64,000 nt of DNA from Clostridium putrefaciens (GCF_900461105.1 NZ_UFWZ01000001.1:558001-622000); one strand, 5' to 3'; shown: positions 46,557 through 55,971, numbered from the stretch's first letter. Program-made: numbers and translations. The notes: generated from the sequence alone by a model not told the origin.

Positions 46557-48707
46557 CTATACAAGTCCTATTAATCTAGCGGTATTTGCAACTATAAAGC
46601 AAATAATAATACCAGTTATAGTTGGAACAAGGAAGGACACTAGGGTCCATTTAAAACTTTGAGTTTCTTTTCTTATAGTAAGACAGGTGGTAGCGCAAGG
46701 CCAATGGAATAAAGAAAATAGCATAACACATACTGCGGTTAAAGAGGTCCAACCATTAGAAACAAGAAGAGTTCTTAACTGAACTAGGCTATCGAGTTCC
46801 AGCATGCTTCCTGTGCACATATAACTCATAATTATTATAGGGATAACTATTTCATTTGCAGGGAAACCCAAAATGAATGCCATTAATATATATCCATCAA
46901 GGCCGATAAGCCTTGCAAAGGGATCAAAAAAGTTGGCACAATGAGTTAGGATACTTAGATTACCAACAGTAATATTAGCCATGACCCATATGATAAGGCC
47001 TGCGGGTGCAGCTACTATAATTGCACGACCAAGTACAAATAAGGTTCTATCGAATATAGAGCGCACAATAACTTTTCCTACTTGGGGCTTTCTATAGGGT
47101 GGTAGTTCTAAAGTAAAGTTTGATGGGATACCTTTTAATATGGTCTTTGATAAAAGTTTAGATATTAAAAGGGTCATTACTACACCAAGGATAATTACAG
47201 CTGTAAGTATTAGGGCAGAGATTATGGACTGAAAGGGACCAAATATAGCTGAGGAAAAGAACATGGTTATAATTGCTATAAGAATAGGAAACCTTCCATT
47301 ACAAGGTACAAAGTTGTTTGTGATTATGGCAATTAGTCTTTCTCTTGGTGAATCAATTATTCTACATCCTATTATGCCGGCAGCATTGCAACCAAATCCC
47401 ATACACATTGTTAATGCTTGTTTTCCACAAGCACAGGACTTTTTGAAATAATTGTCAAGGTTAAAAGCAATTCTAGGTAGATACCCTAGATCTTCAAGTA
47501 AGGTAAATAGAGGAAAGAATATAGCCATTGGAGGAAGCATAACTGATATTACCCAGGCAAGAGTTCTATATATACCAAGAACTAATACTCCATGGACAAA
47601 GGGTGGAGTACCAAGTGAGGTGAAAAACATTGTAAGCTTATCTTCAATCCAAAATAGGCCCTTAGCTATAAGTTGTGATGGAACATTGGCTCCAGTAATG
47701 GTAATCCAAAAGACTATAGCTAAAAGGAGAATCATAATTGGAATTCCAAACTTTTTAGAGGTAAGATATTTATCTATTTTTCTATCCTTATTATTGTAAT
47801 CCTTATTTTTAAAGGAAACTACCTCACTACTTATGTTTTCTGATATAGTTATTAGTTTAGAAACAACTTTATCACGAAAGGTATCGGAATCAATACCCTT
47901 TTTATTTAAAAATTCACGGATTTCATCAGCCTTATTTATAATATCCTCTTCTTTAGTTAAGTCAAAGTTAAGATATTTATTAATAGAATCTAATAGAGTC
48001 TTATCACCATCTATAAGCTTTAATGCTAACCAGCTAGAATTAAGAGCATTTTGAAATTTAACTTTGATAATATCTTGAATTTCACCTATGGCCTCTTCTA
48101 TAGGGTCATCATATACAACACTTAATGTGTTAGGGATAATATCCTTAGATGAAACTTCTAAAACAGCATCCATTAGATCATTTAAGCCGTGACCATGTAG
48201 GGCGCTTGTTCCAACTACAGGAACTCCAAGTTTTTTTGAAAGCTTATCCATGTTTATTGATATGCCCTTTCTCTTTGCCTCATCCATTAAATTAACGCAT
48301 ACTACAACCTTTGAAGTTATCTCAAGGGTTTGCAAAACAAGATTTAAATTTCTTTCAAGGCAAGTTGCATCAACTACAATTACGGTTGTGTCTGGATTTC
48401 CAAAACATATGAAATCTCTAGCAACCTCCTCTTCAATGGAATTTGCCATTAAGGAATATGTGCCTGGAATATCTACTAGGATAAAATTATTATCCTTATA
48501 AAGATAATTTCCGTGAGCATTTGTTACAGTCTTACCAGGCCAGTTACCGGTATGTTGATTTAAACCAGTTAAACTATTAAAAACAGTACTCTTACCTACA
48601 TTAGGATTACCACCTAAGGCTATTATTTTATCATCTAGGTTTGTTTTATTGATTTTTAGCTCCTGTTCAAGCACAGTTGAGTTAGTTGATTTATAAGCTT
48701 TGACCAT
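46557..48707 (-). CDS. feoB: Ferrous iron transporter B
   Basis: A 716-residue membrane Fe(II) importer with an N-terminal GTPase. After about 28 leader residues, the G1 loop GGNPNVGKSTVF is followed by G2/G3 (HTGNWPGKT, DIPGTYSL) and G4 (NLMDEA). The helical GDI region follows, then at least eight membrane segments. Gate motifs include CGKQALTMCMGFGCNAAGI and the second GATE-like segment LPPYRKPQVGKV. GGGAGG precedes the ATG. FeoA is 65 bases upstream in the same orientation, with a DtxR-type regulator divergent beyond it. Confidence 0.96.
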   Translation of the reverse strand: MVKAYKSTNSTVLEQELKINKTNLDDKIIALGGNPNVGKSTVFNSLTGLNQHTGNWPGKTVTNAHGNYLYKDNNFILVDIPGTYSLMANSIEEEVARDFICFGNPDTTVIVVDATCLERNLNLVLQTLEITSKVVVCVNLMDEAKRKGISINMDKLSKKLGVPVVGTSALHGHGLNDLMDAVLEVSSKDIIPNTLSVVYDDPIEEAIGEIQDIIKVKFQNALNSSWLALKLIDGDKTLLDSINKYLNFDLTKEEDIINKADEIREFLNKKGIDSDTFRDKVVSKLITISENISSEVVSFKNKDYNNKDRKIDKYLTSKKFGIPIMILLLAIVFWITITGANVPSQLIAKGLFWIEDKLTMFFTSLGTPPFVHGVLVLGIYRTLAWVISVMLPPMAIFFPLFTLLEDLGYLPRIAFNLDNYFKKSCACGKQALTMCMGFGCNAAGIIGCRIIDSPRERLIAIITNNFVPCNGRFPILIAIITMFFSSAIFGPFQSIISALILTAVIILGVVMTLLISKLLSKTILKGIPSNFTLELPPYRKPQVGKVIVRSIFDRTLFVLGRAIIVAAPAGLIIWVMANITVGNLSILTHCANFFDPFARLIGLDGYILMAFILGFPANEIVIPIIIMSYMCTGSMLELDSLVQLRTLLVSNGWTSLTAVCVMLFSLFHWPCATTCLTIRKETQSFKWTLVSFLVPTITGIIICFIVANTARLIGLV

Positions 48708-48772
48708 TAATGTTCCTCCCTAATAATATTGAAAACTTATATATTTTAAAATAAGCTTTTATAAATATGAGG

Positions 48773-49012
48773 TTAGAGTGCTTCTACCAAGATCATAGAA
48801 GACATTTCACTTCTAAGAGCAATGACAGTACCTCTAATAAGATAGGCAATAGGGTCTCCAGAAGGACTTTTATGCAGTGGTTTTACTACGGTATCATAGG
48901 TTAATCCTAAATCTAACATCCTTCTTCTTATTAGACCTTCAGAAGTAAGATTCCTTACTTTGCAACTCTTACCAAGGGGTAAAGAATTAAGTGGTATATA
49001 GCAATTATTCAT
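48773..49012 (-). CDS. feoA: Ferrous iron transport protein A
   Basis: A 79-residue SH3-like cytoplasmic partner of FeoB. YIPLNSLPLGKSCKVRNL, RRRMLDLGLTYDTVVKPLHKSPSGDPIAYLIRGTVIALR are the standard family features. AGGAGG is well spaced before ATG. First gene of feoAB, divergent from a DtxR/MntR-type regulator. Confidence 0.93.
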   Translation of the reverse strand: MNNCYIPLNSLPLGKSCKVRNLTSEGLIRRRMLDLGLTYDTVVKPLHKSPSGDPIAYLIRGTVIALRSEMSSMILVEAL

Positions 49013-49211
49013 ATAAAAAACCTCCTATATAATTTAAAATATCCTGATTGTTATTTTATTTAAGATTGATAAGTTCATGGATTTAGTGTAGAGAAAGAAA
49101 CTTTCCCTAAGCTAAGATATGATAAATACTTTCTAAGTGTTACTAGTATATATGAAATATAAGGTAGTAAAAATATAGTAGTTAAACAAACTAACATATT
49201 AACTAATTATT

Positions 49212-49225
49212 TTTAGATAACTAAA
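49212..49225. promoter_or_regulatory. Candidate metal-regulator palindrome
   Basis: TTTAG-ATAA-CTAAA just upstream of the DtxR-like gene in the feo/regulator divergent region. A direct repeat, CTAAG-CTAAG, is at 49107-49116. Both recall DtxR-family sites, but neither is a full consensus. Confidence 0.35.
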
Positions 49226-49252
49226 GTAATATTACAATATGGAGGTGATTGA

Positions 49253-49729
49253 GTGAGTGATGAATTTCATACTGTACGTGGATATGAATTGAAAAGAGAG
49301 AGTAAAAATATGCTTACCCCTGCATTAGAAGATTATCTTGAAATGATTTATAGAAACTCAATGAATGAGGATTATATTAGAATAAATACACTTGCAAAGC
49401 TTTTAAATGTTAAGGATTCTTCGGCTTCAAAGATGGTAAAGAAACTAGGTGAGTTAAATTTTGTAGATTATGAAAAGTATGGGGTTGTAACCTTAACAGA
49501 TGAGGGAAAAAAGGTAGGAAAGTTCCTACTAAATAGACATAATGTAATAGAAAACTTTTTATCTCTTATAGGATGCAAAGAGGATATTCTCCTCCAGGCA
49601 GAATTGATTGAGCATACTATTACACCTGATACAGTAGATAATATAAGGATTTTAAATGACTTTTTTGAGAATGATAAGGATGTATTAGAAAAGTATGCAA
49701 ATTATAAAAGAGACATTAATGGAAGGTAG
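49253..49729 (+). CDS. DtxR/MntR-family metal-dependent regulator
   Basis: A 158-residue regulator. A winged HTH (about 18-85: LTPALEDYLEMIYR, IRINTLAKLLNVKDSSASKMVKKL, VTLTDEGKKVG) is followed by the metal-binding/dimer domain (NRHNVIENFLSLIG, LIEHTITPDTVDNI). It lacks an SH3-like third domain, as MntR does. The GTG start with GGAGGTGA is strong. Divergent from feoAB, so Fe(II)- or Mn(II)-dependent repression of feo is inferred. Confidence 0.9.
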   Translation: MSDEFHTVRGYELKRESKNMLTPALEDYLEMIYRNSMNEDYIRINTLAKLLNVKDSSASKMVKKLGELNFVDYEKYGVVTLTDEGKKVGKFLLNRHNVIENFLSLIGCKEDILLQAELIEHTITPDTVDNIRILNDFFENDKDVLEKYANYKRDINGR

Positions 49730-49759
49730 TTCAAGGTTAAAAAGGGTGATTTAATTATA

Positions 49760-49978
49760 TTAAATAATATCACCTTTAGTAATATTATTATTTTTATTAT
49801 TAATGAGTTCGTCGTATAACTCATTAATAATGTTATTGATATCGTCTTCTTTAAGGCCCGTGTAATGAGCATCAATTAAAACCTTCTTAAGCCCAGTGTA
49901 GGACTTACTTAAAGTGTTTGTAGTAAAGATTCTAGAAAGTTCTCTTACAGAGGGTAATTTATCTACAGGTAAAAGCAT
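49760..49978 (-). pseudogene. GntR (YtrA-type) regulator with internal deletion
   Basis: A 72-codon frame starting MLLPVDKLPSVRELSRIF, a YtrA-type winged-helix start, then LSKSYTGLKK. It jumps to VLIDAHYTGLKEDDINNIINELYDEL, the normal C-terminal helix of such regulators. The wing and linker between are missing, and the true upstream part (QIVNSVKKNIIKA) is cut by a stop. It is opposite an ABC transporter that such a regulator typically controls. Remnant, not a working gene. Confidence 0.6.
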
Positions 49979-50065
49979 GGCCTTTATTATGTTCTTTTTA
50001 ACTGAATTAACAATTTGATTCTATAGAAGCAAATCATTTCTAAGGTAAACTGTAAAATATTTTTA

Positions 50066-50094
50066 TTGACAAACTCTTATGTTTAAGATTACAT
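50066..50094 (+). promoter_or_regulatory. Probable SigA promoter of ABC transporter
   Basis: TTGACA at 50066-50071 and a weak TACATA-type -10 around 50090, 150 bases before the ATPase gene. Confidence 0.45.
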
Positions 50095-50243
50095 ATATAT
50101 GTACCATTTAGGATAGTACACTACTACACAAATTACATATGAAAGTTGTTGGCTAAATATTACAATTTATAGTAATCTTAGATACTAGCAATTAAATTAG
50201 AATTAGTGGTAATGGTAAAAGTAATTATATTAGGAGGTTTAAG

Positions 50244-51170
50244 ATGGAAGTAAAAACTATAGTAAAAATCAAGAATGTTACAAAGAAGATTGGTAAAAAG
50301 ACAATAATAAAGAATCTTACTTTTGACGTACGTTCCGGTGAAGTATTTGGATTTCTAGGACCAAATGGAGCGGGTAAAACTACTACTATCAAAATGCTTT
50401 TAGGGCTGATGTCTATTACTGAAGGTGAAATGTATATTGATGGATTAAATGTTGAAAAAGATTTTGAGGGGGCAATTGCTAAAGTAGGTGGAATTATTGA
50501 AAATCCAGATTTATACAAGTACTTAACAGGATATCAAAATCTTGTTCATTTTTGGAGGATGTACCCAGATATAAAGAAGGAACGTATCGATGAAGTTGTA
50601 AAAATTATGGGGCTTGAAAACAGAATACATGACAAAATAAAGACATATTCTCTAGGTATGCGCCAAAGGTTAGGGGTTGCACAAGCGCTAATTAACTCTC
50701 CAAAACTATTGGTACTAGATGAACCTACTAATGGACTAGATCCAGCTGGTATTCATGAATTGCGTAATCATTTAAGATCACTTGCAAGAGAAGAAAATAT
50801 TGCAATAATTGTATCAAGTCATTTGCTTTCAGAAATGGAGCTTATGTGTGATAGGGTAGGAATTATACAAAATGGGAAATTGGTTAAGATTCAAGATATG
50901 GAGGAAATGCTTGAAAATAAGGGAAATACAGTGATGTCTTTAACTGTAACTCCAATTGAAAAGGCAAAAACTTATTTAAATAGTCTTAGTACTAAATATA
51001 AACCTAAAATAAAAGATAAAGAAATTGAAATTATAGAAGATATAGAAAATATTCCCCAATTAGTTGAAAAGCTTGTGGCGCATGAGATTAAAATTTATGA
51101 TGTTCATAAAGTGCATCAAAGCCTAGAGGAAAAGTTCTTAGAAATGACAGGGGGTAACCAAATTGCATAA
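50244..51170 (+). CDS. ABC transporter ATP-binding protein (BcrA-like)
   Basis: A 308-residue ATPase. Walker A GPNGAGKTTTIK (about 39-50), signature YSLGMRQRLGVAQAL, Walker B LLVLDEPTNGLDP and H-loop SSHLL are intact. The C-terminal 80-residue extension is typical of the antibiotic/bacitracin-type (BcrA) family. AGGAGG precedes the ATG. The permease starts inside its last codons. Likely exports or protects against a peptide or lipid-targeting compound; the substrate is unknown. Confidence 0.92.
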   Translation: MEVKTIVKIKNVTKKIGKKTIIKNLTFDVRSGEVFGFLGPNGAGKTTTIKMLLGLMSITEGEMYIDGLNVEKDFEGAIAKVGGIIENPDLYKYLTGYQNLVHFWRMYPDIKKERIDEVVKIMGLENRIHDKIKTYSLGMRQRLGVAQALINSPKLLVLDEPTNGLDPAGIHELRNHLRSLAREENIAIIVSSHLLSEMELMCDRVGIIQNGKLVKIQDMEEMLENKGNTVMSLTVTPIEKAKTYLNSLSTKYKPKIKDKEIEIIEDIENIPQLVEKLVAHEIKIYDVHKVHQSLEEKFLEMTGGNQIA

Positions 51171-52116
51171 TATGATTAACTTAATTAGGAATGAAAATAT
51201 GAAGATTGCCCATAGTATAAGTACGTGGATAATGGTGGGTATAGTAGCTCTTATGATAGTAGCAGTTGGACTTATATCGAGATTTGCAGGTGCTGAGGCA
51301 CCTAAAAGTGATTGGAAAACAGATATAATAACTGAAAATGAGTCTATTAAGAAAAACATAGAAGATGCTGAAATAAGTGAAAATTCAAAAGCCAATCTTA
51401 CAAAAGAATTACAAACTAATGAATATCATCTTGAACATAACATAGAACCTATACAAGGTAAATCTTTATGGGGGTTTGTAGAAGGAATAGCAAGGGGAAT
51501 GATAGGTTTAATCTCACTTTTTGCTATTATAATGGCTGGCGGAATAGTAGCTAATGAGTTTTCTGGAGGAACAATTAAACTATTACTGATTAGACCTTCA
51601 AAGCGTTGGAAAATTTTACTTTCTAAATATATTGCGGTTATAGGATATACCATTTTAATGCTTTTAGTACTTTTAGTAGTGTCATCTATTGTCGGAGGAA
51701 TATTGTTTGGATTTAAAGGAGCGGGTATACCATTCATTGCAAATTCTAATGGCAAAATCACTGAAATTAATATGATAGCGCATATTGTTCAGATTTATGG
51801 ACTTCAGTGTATAAGCTTAGTTATGATGGTTACTTTAGCCTTTATGATTTCTACAGTTTTCCGTAATAGTGCAATGGCTATAGGAATTGGAGTTTTTCTT
51901 TTAACTATAGGAACTACAATAACAATGCTACTGCTTAAATATAATTGGTCAAAATATATTTTATTTGCCAATGTGGATTTGAATCAATATATTGATGGGG
52001 AGCCATTAGTTAAAGGAATGACCATGACATTTTCAATCACCTTATTAATAGTTTATTTTGTTATTTTTAATGTTATTTCATATATAGGTTTTACAAAAAG
52101 AGATATAGTAGCATAA
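51163..52116 (+). CDS. ABC transporter permease (BcrB-like)
   Basis: A 317-residue ABC-2 type permease with six hydrophobic segments: one at about 18-36, a roughly 85-residue external loop, then five between about 115 and 310. GIVANEFSGGTIKLLLIRPSKRWKILLSKY is the signature of the family. Start TTG 51163 has AGGGGG eight bases upstream and overlaps the ATPase stop by 8 bases, indicating coupling; ATG 51172 would be too far from it. Partner of the preceding ATPase. Confidence 0.9.
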   Translation: MHNMINLIRNENMKIAHSISTWIMVGIVALMIVAVGLISRFAGAEAPKSDWKTDIITENESIKKNIEDAEISENSKANLTKELQTNEYHLEHNIEPIQGKSLWGFVEGIARGMIGLISLFAIIMAGGIVANEFSGGTIKLLLIRPSKRWKILLSKYIAVIGYTILMLLVLLVVSSIVGGILFGFKGAGIPFIANSNGKITEINMIAHIVQIYGLQCISLVMMVTLAFMISTVFRNSAMAIGIGVFLLTIGTTITMLLLKYNWSKYILFANVDLNQYIDGEPLVKGMTMTFSITLLIVYFVIFNVISYIGFTKRDIVA

Positions 52117-52296
52117 TATTATAAATAAAATATCCACCACCTAGATAAATAAAATTTCAAAAATCTAAACGAGACATATAAAGACAGAGAAAAATATTTA
52201 TGATATGATTATATAGTTAAAATATTAATAATAAATCCATAAATCTATTAGATTAAATTTATAATGTGATGTATTTTATTATACTATCTAGTAGGA
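52117..52296. other. Intergenic region before riboswitch
   Basis: AT-rich gap with no recognised terminator for the ABC operon and no clear promoter; the riboswitch begins at 52297. Confidence 0.5.
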
Positions 52297-52331
52297 CTGG
52301 TTCGAGAACTCCCAGTATAAAAAACCAAAGG
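52297..52331 (+). ncRNA. PreQ1-I riboswitch aptamer
   Basis: CTGG-TTCGAGAACT-CCCAG forms the P1 stem and C-rich loop, followed by TATAAAAAACCAAAGG. This fits the small H-type pseudoknot class I preQ1 aptamer (stem, CCC, A-rich tail). A terminator follows 14 bases later, and CCAAAG of the tail can pair with CTTTGG in it as an antiterminator. It should turn off transcription of the two downstream genes when preQ1 is plentiful. Confidence 0.85.
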
Positions 52332-52344
52332 ATTATCATTGCTT

Positions 52345-52385
52345 AATATAGCTGTGTCTTTGGCGACAGCTATATTATTTTTTTA
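52345..52385 (+). terminator. Riboswitch expression-platform terminator
   Basis: AATATAGCTGT / ACAGCTATATT stem with a T run, directly after the preQ1 aptamer. Confidence 0.88.
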
Positions 52386-52466
52386 TGAAGAATTCATAAT
52401 ATTTACAATGGATAAACGAGAAGGTTTGGATATTTTGTTCTCTAATATAATACAAAAGGGGAATAG

Positions 52467-53030
52467 ATGGACGTGAAAAGAATTTCTACAATTAAGTTAA
52501 CTATTGTAGGTGTAAGTATAGCACTAAATATTATAGGAACTTTAATAGCTTTTAGTTTTAAAATACCTATACTTATGGATTCTATAGGAACTATAATGAT
52601 TTCATGTCTGATTGGTCCTATGTATGGGGTTATAACTGGAATATGTAGTTGTATAATAAGTGGAGTGACTTTCGATATATATTCCTTATACTTTGCACCT
52701 GTACAAATTTTTGTAGGGCTTTTATCAGGTATAATGTTTAAGTGGGAATTCATGAAAGGAAAAAAGAGATTGCTTGGAGTACTTTTTATATCTATAGTGT
52801 CTTCATTTACAGGGGCTGTAATTTCAGCATTTACATTTAATGGAATTACGTCTTCAAGTTCATCTTATATAGTTATTTTATTATCAAGTTTAGGACTAAA
52901 TAAGATCTTTAGTGTATTTTTAGTACAAGTATTAATGGATTATATAGATAGACTTTTAGCAGTTTCTTTAGTTATTCCTGTATTAGCAGCACTTCCAGTT
53001 ACATTAAAACAAAAGTTAGTGAGGAATTAA
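52467..53030 (+). CDS. qrtT: ECF transporter S component, queuosine-precursor type (QrtT-like)
   Basis: A 187-residue membrane protein with five to six hydrophobic helices, typical of an ECF substrate-binding subunit (IGTLIAFSFKIPILMDSIGTIMISCLIGPMYGVITG). Its control by a preQ1 riboswitch and its coupling to a QueL-like gene make a queuosine/queuine transporter, the QrtT group, likely. AAGGGG precedes the ATG. Specificity is inferred from context; the ATPase and T subunits lie elsewhere. Confidence 0.8.
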   Translation: MDVKRISTIKLTIVGVSIALNIIGTLIAFSFKIPILMDSIGTIMISCLIGPMYGVITGICSCIISGVTFDIYSLYFAPVQIFVGLLSGIMFKWEFMKGKKRLLGVLFISIVSSFTGAVISAFTFNGITSSSSSYIVILLSSLGLNKIFSVFLVQVLMDYIDRLLAVSLVIPVLAALPVTLKQKLVRN

Positions 53031-53032
53031 AA

Positions 53033-53722
53033 ATGGACAGATATAGTTTTATAACAAATAAGAAACCAAGAGAAATAGTTCTTTTAAAAGGATTTCCTTG
53101 TATTTGGGGAAAGTGTACTTTTTGCGATTATATATTGGATAATTCTACATCAGAAGAAGAAATCAACGAAGTTAACTTTAAGGTTTTAAAGAATATAACG
53201 GGTAAATATAAGGTTTTAGAAGTGATTAATTCAGGTAGTTGTTTTGAACTTCCAATTAAGACCTTGGAGAGAATTAAAGATGTAATAAAAGAAAAAGGTA
53301 TAGAAACGCTATTTTTAGAAAGTCATTGGTGTTATAAAAATAAGGTGAAAGATATGAGGGAATATTTTGAGATTCCAATAATATTTAAAATTGGAGTTGA
53401 ATCTTTTGATTATAAGTTTAGAAATGAATTTCTAAACAAAAATGCTAAGTTTAAAACAATAAAGGAATTAAAAGAACATTTTGATTCTCCTTGTATAATG
53501 GTAGGTATAAAGGGACAAAGCAAAGATCAAATAGATAATGATATAAATATAGTATTAAATAATTTTAATCATGCTACTATAAATGTATTTGTAGAGAATA
53601 GCTCAAATTTGAAAAGAGATGAAGAGCTAATAAATTGGTTTAAAGAAAAGTATGTATTTTTAGATGATGATTCTAGAGTTGAAGTCCTTTATAATAATAC
53701 AGACTTTGGAGTTGGTGATTAA
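53033..53722 (+). CDS. queL: Radical SAM protein, probable queuine lyase
   Basis: A 229-residue radical SAM protein starting 2 bases after the ECF gene. The iron-sulfur cysteines are Cys23, Cys28 and Cys31 in PCIWGKCTFC, an unusual C-x4-C-x2-C spacing. FNHATINVFVENSS and the GFPC/FKIGVESFDYKFRNEFLNK blocks match my memory of QueL, the queuine lyase of C. difficile-type salvage, which releases preQ1 from queuine. Riboswitch control by preQ1 supports this. The partner hydrolase QueK is not in the window. Assignment by context and motif; no search was run. Confidence 0.75.
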   Translation: MDRYSFITNKKPREIVLLKGFPCIWGKCTFCDYILDNSTSEEEINEVNFKVLKNITGKYKVLEVINSGSCFELPIKTLERIKDVIKEKGIETLFLESHWCYKNKVKDMREYFEIPIIFKIGVESFDYKFRNEFLNKNAKFKTIKELKEHFDSPCIMVGIKGQSKDQIDNDINIVLNNFNHATINVFVENSSNLKRDEELINWFKEKYVFLDDDSRVEVLYNNTDFGVGD

Positions 53723-53790
53723 ATTAAATACTTATTTTCATAAGAAGTTTCTGAATAGAAGCTAAACATAATGTACAAATAATAAATAGA

Positions 53791-53820
53791 GAACTACTTT
53801 TTGTAGTTCTTTTTATTTTA
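53791..53820 (+). terminator. Rho-independent terminator
   Basis: GAACTAC-TTTTT-GTAGTTC hairpin with a T-rich tail, ending the queuosine operon. Confidence 0.85.
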
Positions 53821-53936
53821 TTAAGATGAGAATGATAATATTCTAATTAAACCTATTAGATAATAATTTAACATCATAATGATAACTTTTAATTGACTTA
53901 CAACTAATAAGTTGGTAATATATAAACAAGTTAGAT

Positions 53937-53955
53937 AATAATGATAATCATTATT
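53937..53955. promoter_or_regulatory. Fur box
   Basis: AATAATGATAATCATTATT, a perfect 9-1-9 palindrome nearly identical to the Fur consensus GATAATGATAATCATTATC. It lies about 270 bases before the siderophore transport operon and implies iron-responsive repression. The leader from 53956 to 54225 is AT-rich with no other recognised element. Confidence 0.85.
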
Positions 53956-54225
53956 AAGAAAAGATGAAATAATTGTATAATATTACTGATGTAAACTATT
54001 TTTTATGCAAGTGATCGTTAATTTATAAACTAATATGTGGATAAACACTTTCCAAATTTATATTTGATGAATCATAGTTATTAATTTGATTAAAATATAA
54101 GATAAGTGTTCAACATTTTAATAGTATTTATAAAAGATAATGTTGATAATGAAATTCACTATTAATACAAAAAGAGAAAGAATTTGGTTAATGAAAAAAT
54201 ATAAAAAGAAAGAGGATTGAATTTA

Positions 54226-55941
54226 ATGTTACAACGTTTTTTTTCGTACTATAAACCTTATAAGAAATTATTTTTATTAGATTTCTCTTGTGCGATTAGT
54301 GCCTCGGTACTAGAATTAATGTTTCCATTAGTTGTTAATGAGTTAATAGATAATTTATTACCAAGTGGAAATTGGAGGTTGATTGTATGGGGAGCATTTG
54401 GGCTATTTGGGATTTATCTATGTAGCTCTGTTTTAGAGTATGTTGTTACATATTGGGGACATAAGCTAGGGATTAATATTGAAACTGATATGAGAAAGAA
54501 ATTATTTGATCATGTTCAAAAGTTGTCATTTAGCTTTTTTGACAACAATAAGACAGGGGATTTAGTGTCTAGAATGACAAATGACTTAATGGATTTAGGA
54601 GAAATTGCACATCATGGTCCGGAGGACTTATTTATTTCAATTATGACTTTATTAGGTGCATTTTCACTAATGCTTTCTATAAATTGGAGGTTGTCACTGT
54701 TAACTTTTATTGTAATTCCACCATTAATTTATCTTTCGGTATACTTTGGTAATAAGATGACAATGGCATTTAACAATATGTTTAAGGATATAGCAGATTT
54801 TAATTCTCGGGTTGAAAATAATATTAGTGGAATTAGGGTTGTTCAAGCCTTTTCTAATGAAAAATATGAAAAGCAGCGATTTGCAATAAATAATGAACGG
54901 TTTCGAAAAACAAAACTAGATTGCTATAATATTATGGCATGGAATGCATCTTTTAGCTATATTTTGATAAAATTTTCGTCCTTATTTGTATTGGTATGTG
55001 GTTCATGGTTTGTTATTCAAAAGGATATGACACCTGGAGAGTTTGTGGCGTTTTTTATGTTATCAAATGTGTTTTTAAAACCTATCCAGCAGATTAATTC
55101 TGTAATTGAGACATATCCAAAAGGAATTGCAGGATTTAAAAGATATATTGAACTTTTAGAGACAAAACCTGATATAGAAGATGATAAAGAGGCCATTCAT
55201 GCTCAGAATGTCAAAGGTGATATTGAGTACAAAAATGTTACCTTTGCTTATGAAAATAATCAAAACATACTTAAAAATATAAATTTAACGGTAGGAAAGG
55301 GAGAAACAGTAGCATTTGTTGGACCTTCAGGTGCGGGGAAGACTACTATTTGTAGCTTGCTACCTAGATTTTATGAAATTGAATCAGGAAGTATTACTAT
55401 AGATGGAATAGATATAAGAAAAATGAAAATGGAATCCTTACGGAGTCATATTGGTATAGTACAGCAGGATGTTTATTTATTCAATGGAACGATAAGAGAT
55501 AACATTGCTTATGGAAGATTAAATGCTACAGAGGATGAAATTTGGCAAGCTGCAATACGAGCACAGATGGAAGAATTAATAAATTCACAGAAAGAAGGCC
55601 TAGACACTATTATTGGAGAACGTGGAGTAAAATTGTCTGGAGGACAGAAACAGAGACTTTCTATTGCTAGAATGTTTCTCAAAAATCCAACCATTCTTAT
55701 TTTAGATGAGGCAACTTCAGCGCTTGATACAGAGACGGAGGTAGCAATTCAAATGGCTCTTTTGGAGTTGTCTAAAGGTAGGACAACTTTGGTGATTGCA
55801 CATAGGTTAGCAACCATTAAAAATGCAGATCGTATAATTGTAGTCACACAGGAGGGTATTGTTGAACAAGGAAATCACAATGAACTTATATCAGTGGATG
55901 GAGTATACGGTCGTCTTCATAAAGCACAATTTAGCGTATAG
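54226..55941 (+). CDS. ABC exporter (MsbA-like) of the iron operon
   Basis: A 571-residue half-transporter. Six membrane segments (about 15-300) contain the FFDNNKTGDLVSRMTND coupling motif. The ATPase has GPSGAGKTT (Walker A), LSGGQKQRLSIARMFL signature, ILDEATSALD (Walker B) and AHRL H-loop. ATG 54226 is chosen, with AGAGGA nine bases upstream; the earlier TTG 54217 touches that site. It is first in the Fur-boxed operon before FecCD-type importers, so export of a siderophore or uptake of one by a type IV-like importer is inferred. Confidence 0.88.
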   Translation: MLQRFFSYYKPYKKLFLLDFSCAISASVLELMFPLVVNELIDNLLPSGNWRLIVWGAFGLFGIYLCSSVLEYVVTYWGHKLGINIETDMRKKLFDHVQKLSFSFFDNNKTGDLVSRMTNDLMDLGEIAHHGPEDLFISIMTLLGAFSLMLSINWRLSLLTFIVIPPLIYLSVYFGNKMTMAFNNMFKDIADFNSRVENNISGIRVVQAFSNEKYEKQRFAINNERFRKTKLDCYNIMAWNASFSYILIKFSSLFVLVCGSWFVIQKDMTPGEFVAFFMLSNVFLKPIQQINSVIETYPKGIAGFKRYIELLETKPDIEDDKEAIHAQNVKGDIEYKNVTFAYENNQNILKNINLTVGKGETVAFVGPSGAGKTTICSLLPRFYEIESGSITIDGIDIRKMKMESLRSHIGIVQQDVYLFNGTIRDNIAYGRLNATEDEIWQAAIRAQMEELINSQKEGLDTIIGERGVKLSGGQKQRLSIARMFLKNPTILILDEATSALDTETEVAIQMALLELSKGRTTLVIAHRLATIKNADRIIVVTQEGIVEQGNHNELISVDGVYGRLHKAQFSV

Positions 55942-55971
55942 ACCGAAATATTCTAAGAAAGGTAGTTTAGA

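Noticed and set aside
47263-48501. Several plus-strand frames across feoB
   Set aside because: They are shadows of the intact feoB on the other strand, with no start signals or motifs.
54141-54165. A second Fur-like site (GATAATGTTGATAATG)
   Set aside because: Only partial agreement with the consensus and no palindrome; the site at 53937 explains iron control.
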